DNA of 6,959 nucleotides, taken from the NCBI GenBank assembly GCA_019412865.1, contig DXOJ01000314.1:1809-8767 (forward strand), written 5' to 3'. Positions within the stretch are counted from its first letter, which is position 1; every line of letters begins with the position of its first letter. A model generated the notes under the pieces. It had not been told where the DNA came from and made no database searches. It saw nothing but the letters and a program-made list of their open reading frames with translations. Shown piece by piece: positions 1-5,637 of the stretch. Both the position numbers and the translations under genes were made by a program. The stretch comes from Bacteroides sp. Its GTDB lineage: Bacteria > Bacteroidota > Bacteroidia > Bacteroidales > Bacteroidaceae.

Positions 1-915
1 CATTCGTTCTGTCTGTTTGCGGATGTTGCCGGGATATACCACATCGCCTTTGTTGTTGATACTTGCCGTTCCTGAAATAAATACCTGTCGGCGGTCTCCA
101 TAATCTACATACGTGCCACGTTCAAAGCTTACTCCATATTCATAAGTTGGGTTCAGATGGGTAGGAGCATAGAGGAAATGAATCTGTTCCGGTTGCATTC
201 CTGCTACAGCGTAAGTATCCATTTGTACCAGTACTTTCGGGTCGGCATGCCGGCCGTCGATGCCTGTGCTGGAAATATAATGTGTTTTTTCTGTCAGGTT
301 TTGGGTGACGAAAACTTCATTACGTGCTTTCACTACTCCGGCATAATTCACATCTACATTTTGCACGAAAAACCATGTACGGATACAATTGTCTGCCAGT
401 TTACAACCTTGTTCCATGAGTTGCATCACATAGTCGTTCAATAATAGACGGGTCTGGTATTCCGAATTGGCGGCACGATTGAATGCACTACCGCCCCAGA
501 AGTGGCGATAGGCACTGTGTTTCACCTCAAAAAGCCCGTTATGTAAGACTTGTGTCTGTACGTCTGTCAACAGGTAAACCCATAAGGCAATTTTTGTTCC
601 GTCCAGCGGGGGCTGTTCCACAATGGAAAGTGCGCAGTCCGAACCTTCGGTTGTCAATGCCAGTAGTGTATCTGCCTGATTGGCAGCGTCACTAAGGAAA
701 TAACGTTTGAGGATGGCAACTGCTCCTTTCAATTCTTGGGTAAGTAAATAATCGTAGGTGTTTAATACTGCATTCAGCTGTTCTTCGTATGTATCTTCCG
801 GTTTAGTAGAATGAATGATAATATGATACTCTGAAGCTTCTCCTCCTGCATTATATTTAAAAATCTCTGTTAGCGTCTTTTCAGACTGAATATTCTGTTG
901 TTTTTTGTTGTTCAT
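1..915 (-). CDS. FkbO/Hyg5-like Rid-fold protein (3' end cut by window edge)
   Basis: I translated this frame by hand from the ATG at 913-915. It stays open for 305 codons to the left edge, so the C-terminus is missing. It has no signal peptide and should be cytoplasmic. Residues about 27-116 look like one Rid/YjgF-type domain, ending in SIVEQPPLDGTKIAL. Residues about 170-305 look like a second, with IRTWFF (178-183), a STGIDGR segment (216-222) and the Rid-like block VFISGTASI (278-286). This order of landmarks (RTW, an Arg-Asn segment, TGI, SGTASI) is what I recall for FkbO/Hyg5 chorismatases, which hydrolyse chorismate, so homology to that superfamily is likely. Chorismate hydrolysis itself is not shown, because the final catalytic region is off the window. 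The gene begins 21 bases after the cytochrome gene stops, so it is probably the last visible gene of the operon. No Shine-Dalgarno sequence is visible. A generic Rid-type deaminase or a non-enzymatic Rid protein is the alternative. Confidence 0.8.
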   Translation of the reverse strand, partial: MNNKKQQNIQSEKTLTEIFKYNAGGEASEYHIIIHSTKPEDTYEEQLNAVLNTYDYLLTQELKGAVAILKRYFLSDAANQADTLLALTTEGSDCALSIVEQPPLDGTKIALWVYLLTDVQTQVLHNGLFEVKHSAYRHFWGGSAFNRAANSEYQTRLLLNDYVMQLMEQGCKLADNCIRTWFFVQNVDVNYAGVVKARNEVFVTQNLTEKTHYISSTGIDGRHADPKVLVQMDTYAVAGMQPEQIHFLYAPTHLNPTYEYGVSFERGTYVDYGDRRQVFISGTASINNKGDVVYPGNIRKQTERM

Positions 916-936
916 ATCAGTTGGGTAAATAACTAT

Positions 937-1650
937 TTATTCTTGCGCACCGTTATTGATCCAGTCGTCAATAAGGGTCAAAATCGGGGATGATACTATT
1001 TCTTTTGAGTGATCGTATCCCCAGGTTGAACTAATAGTGGTATTTAATAATGTGTGCAATACGCTTTCTTGCGCACTGCCCGGCTTGACGAGTAACATGC
1101 CATCTACTTTCTTCGACGGGCGGTTGACCAGTGCCTCGTAACTTTTGCCTTCTGTCAGATACAGGTTGGCTGCTGCCGAACTACCTCCACCATGACAGTG
1201 TGCGCATGTCGTATTAAATACTTTTTCTTGAATGCCATGGTACATACCTACATTTACAGTTCCCACATCCATAAGGATGGTGTCGTCAACTGCTGTAAGG
1301 TCGTCCATTGACTGAAAACTGATAACTCGTTTTCTCAATTTATTAATAACGCACAATTCAATAGTGGTTACTTTATCACTGACTCCTGTCATCGTAACCT
1401 GGATCTCATCATCTTCGACCGCCGGAATTGTTTTGGTGACAACGGCATACTCGCTCTCATCACTGAAGCCTGCCACTACAACATTATAACCATCGGGCCA
1501 TTTACTGATACCATTGATCTTACCGCTCATCTTCAGCGTGCGTCCTTCTTCTGATAGGGTCTCTGTCTTTTCGTAAATACGTCCGTCATCGCATGATGTG
1601 ATGTATGCCAATAACAGTAGATAACCCCCGAAAAGAATGTATTTTTTCAT
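937..1650 (-). CDS. Mono-heme c-type cytochrome lipoprotein
   Basis: This is a 237-residue predicted outer-membrane lipoprotein with one covalent heme site. The start MKKYILFGG is followed by a hydrophobic stretch and the lipobox ITSC, with Cys20 followed by Asp-Asp-Gly, which fits a Bacteroides surface-export signal. Residues about 35-130 look like a beta-rich domain I cannot name. The C-terminal third carries the heme motif CAHCH (149-153), then a KPGSAQESVL segment and a closing LIDDWINNGAQE, as in small cytochrome c domains of the 'V.PG..S.L ... WI..GA' type. The Met-Pro pair I expect before the last helix is missing, so the sixth heme ligand is unclear. The start is placed at the ATG at 1650, not the in-frame TTG at 1656, because an AAAGGA element sits 7 bases before the ATG. 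Its position after a di-heme oxidoreductase and a porin suggests an electron-transfer partner at the cell surface; this is inferred. Confidence 0.88.
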   Translation of the reverse strand: MKKYILFGGYLLLLAYITSCDDGRIYEKTETLSEEGRTLKMSGKINGISKWPDGYNVVVAGFSDESEYAVVTKTIPAVEDDEIQVTMTGVSDKVTTIELCVINKLRKRVISFQSMDDLTAVDDTILMDVGTVNVGMYHGIQEKVFNTTCAHCHGGGSSAAANLYLTEGKSYEALVNRPSKKVDGMLLVKPGSAQESVLHTLLNTTISSTWGYDHSKEIVSSPILTLIDDWINNGAQE

Positions 1651-1657
1651 AAACAAA

Positions 1658-1663
1658 TCCTTT
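1658..1663 (-). promoter_or_regulatory. Shine-Dalgarno-like site of the cytochrome gene
   Basis: On the minus strand the sequence AGAAAGGA precedes the ATG at 1650, with AAAGGA ending 7 bases before it. It is the only clear Shine-Dalgarno-like element in front of any gene in the window. It decides the start, since the upstream in-frame TTG at 1654-1656 would overlap the required spacer and leave only one base between them. Confidence 0.6.
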
Positions 1664-1673
1664 CTTGTGCTAT

Positions 1674-2888
1674 TTAGAATGTATACTGAAGTAGAATACT
1701 GGCCGAATGTACTGCCAAACCTAAATCGTCGTTATCCCGATCAAGTTGGGTATCATGACCTTTACGGGCAATATACTGGTACATCGCTTGTAACTTCAGA
1801 TTACAGTTCTTGAAAAAATAGTTCATACCCACGGCTGGCATATTTAGAAAACCATTGGTGTCCATTCCGTTACGGTTGAAGAAATCATAGCGTGCAGCTG
1901 CTTGCAGACGGGGGGCAACGAAGTAACCACCTTGTACATAGCCACCCAGGTAATTATATGACTCGGAAATCTTTTGTCTTTTTGTGAAGCCAACATTCAT
2001 ATAATAGACTTCAGCACCCAGGTAAAGTTTGTTCTTTAGCATTGCAAACTCCAATCCGGCACGATAATCATTGGTACTTTCATTTTCACTTTCTACATTG
2101 ATAGAGGTAGAAATACCAAACATGATTTTGTCTTCATTCAGCCTGTTCGGATTTCCCTGTGTAGCGGGCATCACTCCTTTAGGCATATAGGTGAAACGTC
2201 CGGCGTACAGTAAAGACGGAATGTGCCAGTCATCACTAAATGTTTTTGTTGCTGTATTTACTGCTGCACCCGTACCGTTGAATAAACCGATTTCATACCC
2301 GAATTTATCAGCTACCAAACCGTGAATCTCTACACCTAAATCGAATCCGGTGCCAATATTGGGTGTTACCGCATTCAAAGAATAGGGGAGGATAACGGGA
2401 GCAGTCAGTGATACTGGCAAACTAGGTAACAATGTTTCTCCCAGTGTTGTCAGGTAGGCATGTGAAAACGGAGTTTTGAATTTACCGACCCGGATGGCAA
2501 ACTGCTTTTTCAGTTGAACATCAAACCAGGCTTGTTGAAGTAATGCACCTCCGCTGGCTGCCGCATTTATGGAAAGGTTGAAAGATACTTTATCGAAAGC
2601 CTTTCCGGTGAATCCGAGTACGGCGTAAGGAACTGAAAATCCGGAGTTGGCTATGTTATCTTGATTGTATGCTTTATCCAGTCCTTCATCGTCGTACCAA
2701 TTGAAGTTTGCACTGGTCTGTACGAGCAGATAGGGTTTGAATACAAAATCTCCTTTCTTGGTTTCGATAGTGAATCCTTCTCTTCCAGCTAATGATACTA
2801 CACCATTTTCTGTATCTTCTTCATGTTGTGCCATAGCGGCCAAAGGCATTATGGCAGTCAGCATGGCAATGATTATAAATCTCTTCAT
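1674..2888 (-). CDS. OprO/OprP-like outer-membrane porin
   Basis: This 404-residue protein has a classical signal peptide ending PLAAMA-Q, so cleavage is expected after Ala20. The rest alternates polar and hydrophobic residues as in a beta-barrel and ends in a terminal phenylalanine (LLQYTF), the usual outer-membrane assembly signal. The block AWFDVQLKKQFAIRVGKFKT (121-139), followed by PF, is the hallmark region of the phosphate-selective porin O/P family, and the length is normal for it. Substrate cannot be read from sequence: in Bacteroidota this family is used for many small solutes, so phosphate is only one option. The gene starts 27 bases after the di-heme oxidoreductase and ends 23 bases before the small cytochrome gene, so it is very likely co-transcribed with both. 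It may admit the ion or small molecule that the surface hemoproteins act on. The ATG at 2888 gives an intact signal peptide; no Shine-Dalgarno sequence is seen. Confidence 0.88.
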   Translation of the reverse strand: MKRFIIIAMLTAIMPLAAMAQHEEDTENGVVSLAGREGFTIETKKGDFVFKPYLLVQTSANFNWYDDEGLDKAYNQDNIANSGFSVPYAVLGFTGKAFDKVSFNLSINAAASGGALLQQAWFDVQLKKQFAIRVGKFKTPFSHAYLTTLGETLLPSLPVSLTAPVILPYSLNAVTPNIGTGFDLGVEIHGLVADKFGYEIGLFNGTGAAVNTATKTFSDDWHIPSLLYAGRFTYMPKGVMPATQGNPNRLNEDKIMFGISTSINVESENESTNDYRAGLEFAMLKNKLYLGAEVYYMNVGFTKRQKISESYNYLGGYVQGGYFVAPRLQAAARYDFFNRNGMDTNGFLNMPAVGMNYFFKNCNLKLQAMYQYIARKGHDTQLDRDNDDLGLAVHSASILLQYTF

Positions 2889-2915
2889 AATTACTTTATA
2901 TATACTACTTTTAGT

Positions 2916-4346
2916 TTAAAGTGAATTTAAAAATGCAATCAGCGCATCCCGGTCTTCCTTACTCATATTCTTAAATAAGTTCTTTGATGCTTCTCCTTCT
3001 CCGCCATGCCACATGATGGCTTCTGTCAGATTGCGGGCACGTCCGTCATGCAAGAAATAAGTATGTCCGTTGACCTTTTCTTGTAAGCCGATTCCCCAAA
3101 GAGGGGTAGTACGCCATTCGTTTCCACGTGCCAGCCCGCTTACATAGTTGTCGTTCAGTCCGACTCCCATAATTTCAGAACCCATATCATGTAATAGATA
3201 ATCAGAATAAGGGTGAATCGTTTGACCGCCTAACCACGGGAGTTGAGTATTATTTAATAAAACACTACCACGTGTCTTAGTGTGTAAAGTGGTCACATGA
3301 CAGAGATGACATTTGGCTTTATAGAAGTTCTGTTCCCCTTTGATTACTTGCGGATCGTTTACATTACGCCGGGCGGGAACACCAAGACTTTGCATATAGA
3401 GATCTACGTTTTCCATCTCTTCTGTGCTGACATCCAGTTGGTCGTAAGAAAGCCCCATCATGCTGCCTTGGTTTACTTGTATTTGTCCTTCACAGATTTC
3501 TTCCGGATAGCGGCTGTTGGTAACGCCCATATCACTGGAGAATCCCAATTCTACAGTTAAATCGGCATGTTGAGCTTTGTTGCCGGACAATCCCAGACTT
3601 CTCACTCCGCGTTCGGTGATGTAATTACATCGTCCGCTGATTCCATATTCGGGATAATTACTTTTTGCTGCAAGTGCTTCAATTTCAACAGGATCTAGTG
3701 CCATCATTTGCCCCATGCCTACATGGCGTAATGGAATACGTACGGTACAAAACAAATCTTCCGGTTTGATTTCTTCGGCATACCATTCGGATATAGTATA
3801 ATTGGGTTTGCAAAGCGTGTAGGCTTCTCCATCAGGGAAAGAAAATGTCTCGTAAGTGTATTCCACAGACAGTTTGCCTTCCGGTTGCACTCCATAGATT
3901 GCCTGGTCATGAAGCACACGTCCATAATCTTGAAAGAAAGCTCCGTTTTTACGGGATATGTAGACTAGCATGGAAGAGAATCCATAGCTGCCCGATCCAC
4001 CCTCTGTCCATAAAGAGGGTTTAGTACGTCCCGCATTCCGGTGGCAACTGCCGCACGAATAACCGGCATAAACGGGGCCAAGTCCGCCGCCATGCCCGTT
4101 GTTGCTTGTACGTACATCGTCATATAGCCTGTCGCCTCGGGTGAAACGTACATCGTATGCTCCTGTTATCCAATCTGCAGGCGTGTCATAAGCAACAGAC
4201 GAATTCAAGAAAATAGTTGATGTTCCGGCTGATAGAGCATAGCCCTCCGGAATCTCGATATCCAATATGTCAATTCCGTCATCATCACAGGCAGAGCATG
4301 CCAACAGGCAAAAGAAAGAGAATGAATATTTTAGAAAGTGATTCAT
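2916..4346 (-). CDS. Di-heme c-type oxidoreductase (DHOR, DUF1111) lipoprotein
   Basis: This 476-residue protein belongs to the di-heme oxidoreductase family (Pfam DHOR, COG3488), which is related to MauG and bacterial cytochrome c peroxidases. Two heme-attachment motifs are present: CGSCH (98-102) and CHLCH (346-350). The C-terminal signature is clear: RTTPLWGIG (412-420), FLHDGRARNLTEAI (431-444) and WHGGEGEAS (446-454), ending in ALIAFLNSL. The N-terminus has a hydrophobic segment and the lipobox LLAC (Cys17), followed by SACDDDG, so it is predicted to be an outer-membrane lipoprotein, probably at the surface. The mature part also has non-heme cysteines at 20, 179, 200, 240 and 285, which could form disulfides. 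The family is often annotated as 'thiol oxidoreductase', but its true substrate is largely unknown. It follows the imelysin gene after a 110-base gap and precedes a porin by 27 bases. I recall DUF1111 genes next to imelysin genes in many Proteobacteria, which supports a shared iron-related role. The start is the ATG at 4346; no clear ribosome site is seen. Confidence 0.93.
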   Translation of the reverse strand: MNHFLKYSFSFFCLLACSACDDDGIDILDIEIPEGYALSAGTSTIFLNSSVAYDTPADWITGAYDVRFTRGDRLYDDVRTSNNGHGGGLGPVYAGYSCGSCHRNAGRTKPSLWTEGGSGSYGFSSMLVYISRKNGAFFQDYGRVLHDQAIYGVQPEGKLSVEYTYETFSFPDGEAYTLCKPNYTISEWYAEEIKPEDLFCTVRIPLRHVGMGQMMALDPVEIEALAAKSNYPEYGISGRCNYITERGVRSLGLSGNKAQHADLTVELGFSSDMGVTNSRYPEEICEGQIQVNQGSMMGLSYDQLDVSTEEMENVDLYMQSLGVPARRNVNDPQVIKGEQNFYKAKCHLCHVTTLHTKTRGSVLLNNTQLPWLGGQTIHPYSDYLLHDMGSEIMGVGLNDNYVSGLARGNEWRTTPLWGIGLQEKVNGHTYFLHDGRARNLTEAIMWHGGEGEASKNLFKNMSKEDRDALIAFLNSL

Positions 4347-4370
4347 TGTTTATTGACTTTGTTTCAATAA

Positions 4371-4385
4371 TATGTTTTAAACATA
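4371..4385. repeat. 15-base inverted repeat upstream of the DHOR gene
   Basis: TATGTTT and AAACATA flank a single central base. The element ends 24 bases before the DHOR start codon, where an operator or leader structure could act. Read on the minus strand it also contains TATGTTTA, one base off the Bacteroides -7 consensus TAnnTTTG, but I found no convincing TTTG at -33. The repeat is seen directly; a function as operator or promoter is a guess. Confidence 0.4.
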
Positions 4386-4389
4386 CCAA

Positions 4390-4429
4390 AGAAGTAAAGG
4401 TGGATCATTGAATTCCAACCTTTACTTCT
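4390..4429 (-). terminator. Stem-loop between imelysin and DHOR genes (possible attenuator)
   Basis: A perfect 12-bp stem is formed by 4390-4401 and 4418-4429 (AGAAGTAAAGGT on the minus strand against ACCTTTACTTCT). It can extend by three more pairs across one bulged base. The loop is about 9 bases once extended. On the minus strand the stem is followed by only a short, interrupted T stretch (CTTCTTTGG), so it is not a textbook intrinsic terminator. It could attenuate transcription, stabilise the upstream message, or be a processing site separating imelysin from DHOR expression. Confidence 0.5.
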
Positions 4430-4435
4430 CAATAA

Positions 4436-4451
4436 TATCTTAGCTAAGATA
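4436..4451. repeat. 16-bp perfect palindrome after the imelysin stop
   Basis: TATCTTAGCTAAGATA reads identically on both strands. It lies 5 bases beyond the imelysin stop codon. As RNA it would form only a short AT-rich hairpin with an AGCU loop, so it could be a protein-binding site, part of the 3' end structure of the imelysin message, or chance. The symmetry is directly visible; the role is unknown. Confidence 0.4.
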
Positions 4452-4456
4452 AAGCT

Positions 4457-5611
4457 TTATTGTACTTTACGTGGTTCACCGTTTTTGTAGAGAAGGAATT
4501 CCAATGTGTGGAAACCGCGTACATTTTGTGCCGATTCGACAGCAGCTTCATCATCACCTTCACTCCATTCGAGATCACTCCAACTTTGAGAATTCAGTAT
4601 TTGTACAATAGCATTCTGATCCAAAGGCCAGCTGTCCATGTTAGGATCAAGTCCCATTTCGTCTACCGGACCGAATAAGAAAGCTTCGCTCTTTTCCCAT
4701 GGTTCACGGGCAGTGATCCAAGCATCACAAGCTGTTTCAAAAGCACTATTTGACGGATTGTCTGCAAGGGCTATTACTGCATTGTAGAGAGCGTCATTTT
4801 TTTCTTTCAAACTTTTGTAGGTAGGCACTACTACTGCATCTACATATTGTGTTACTACAGGATTAAGTACTGCGTCCGTATTGATATTGTTGCTATTATT
4901 TGCAATATAGGATTTTAAGTCATTCTTCAGTATACTTTCCAGCTCTGCACAAGCATCCATAGCTGCTACCGTTTCGTTACTGGGAATATGATTACGGAAA
5001 GGTTGCGGAATATCCTGAATGGCTTTTGCCGCTTTTTGGATAGCATTCTTTATCTTGGTATCTAATGATGAATTAGCACCGGCGATAACAGTAGATAAAG
5101 AATTAGCATTTATATTACCGTCTAAAGAACCGTAATATGCATTCCGGATGGAATAAATGTTATTGGTATAGTCATCACGAGAATGCCAGCTGTACCAGGA
5201 TTCCACAGCATATAATGCTTCTTCAGTATTTCCGGCTTTATACAAGTTGTATGGGTCACCAATTTTGGCAGTACCGACTTCATTGGCAATTTCCGCGCAT
5301 TTATCCACGATTTCTTCCACACAGCTCAAGGCGCTTGCGTAAGGAGAGCCACTATGAGCCTTGAACAGGGAAGCATAGCTTTCACCTCCTTTATAGCTTG
5401 AATTCCATGCGTTGTAGAGATTGGTTGCATCTGTTTTTAGAAGTGCTGCTACATTTCTCATGTAGTTATGCCAGCTTGATGCGTTTTCAGGAGTGTAATC
5501 AATATTGGCAGGATCTACTGTTGGGTTGTCATCATCACTGCTGCAAGAAGTTGTTGTGAATGCTAATCCCAATATTAGGGCTGCGACATAAAAGAATTTT
5601 GTTTTCATCAT
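4457..5611 (-). CDS. Imelysin-like lipoprotein (M75/EfeO superfamily, circularly permuted)
   Basis: This 384-residue all-helical lipoprotein belongs to the imelysin superfamily, which is tied to bacterial iron uptake and was once thought to be peptidases (MEROPS M75). The signal peptide ends in the lipobox TTSC (Cys23), followed by SSDDD, a near-ideal Bacteroides surface-export signal. The diagnostic GxHxxE motif is GFHTLE at 366-371, only 13 residues from the C-terminus. The other imelysin hallmark, W(x3)E..FLFGPVD with a later WPLD, is at 305-331. Residues 141-161 (WHSRDDYTNNIYSIRNAYYG) resemble a segment that comes after GxHxxE in canonical imelysins. The order is therefore circularly permuted, as reported for a Bacteroides ovatus imelysin-like crystal structure. 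The protein likely binds a metal or metal complex between its two helical bundles; the ligand is not known. It starts 26 bases after the upstream barrel gene. Two ATG codons are adjacent (5611 and 5608), and either could be used. Confidence 0.92.
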   Translation of the reverse strand: MMKTKFFYVAALILGLAFTTTSCSSDDDNPTVDPANIDYTPENASSWHNYMRNVAALLKTDATNLYNAWNSSYKGGESYASLFKAHSGSPYASALSCVEEIVDKCAEIANEVGTAKIGDPYNLYKAGNTEEALYAVESWYSWHSRDDYTNNIYSIRNAYYGSLDGNINANSLSTVIAGANSSLDTKIKNAIQKAAKAIQDIPQPFRNHIPSNETVAAMDACAELESILKNDLKSYIANNSNNINTDAVLNPVVTQYVDAVVVPTYKSLKEKNDALYNAVIALADNPSNSAFETACDAWITAREPWEKSEAFLFGPVDEMGLDPNMDSWPLDQNAIVQILNSQSWSDLEWSEGDDEAAVESAQNVRGFHTLEFLLYKNGEPRKVQ

Positions 5612-5637
5612 ATAAAAATTAAATAATTGATTATTTG

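Noticed and set aside
157..695. Plus-strand open frames opposite the FkbO-like gene (157-444 and 483-695)
   Set aside because: They lie wholly antisense to a 305-codon open frame with clear Rid-like motifs, and their translations show no recognisable domain or signal sequence.
1651..1656. TTG at 1656 as start of the small cytochrome
   Set aside because: It would sit one base from the AAAGGA element, whereas the ATG at 1650 has proper spacing and begins a standard MKK signal peptide.
4371..4400. A full Bacteroides sigma-type promoter (TTTG then TAnnTTTG) before the DHOR gene
   Set aside because: TATGTTTA and TATTATTG are each one base off the -7 element, but no TTTG lies at the required 19-21 base distance. 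I therefore do not call a promoter.
4217..4411. Plus-strand open frame reaching into the 110-base gap
   Set aside because: Mostly antisense to the DHOR signal peptide region, with no domain, and it ends within the stem-loop. It is better explained as chance.
4457..5611. Imelysin as an active metallopeptidase
   Set aside because: The older M75 peptidase label rests on the HxxE motif. Published structural work on imelysin-like proteins argues that this site differs from HxxE metallopeptidases.
5621..5636. AT-rich inverted repeat (AAATAAT / ATTATTT) between the barrel and imelysin genes
   Set aside because: Only 7 AT pairs with a 2-base spacer in a very AT-rich 26-base junction; easily due to chance and not stable as RNA.
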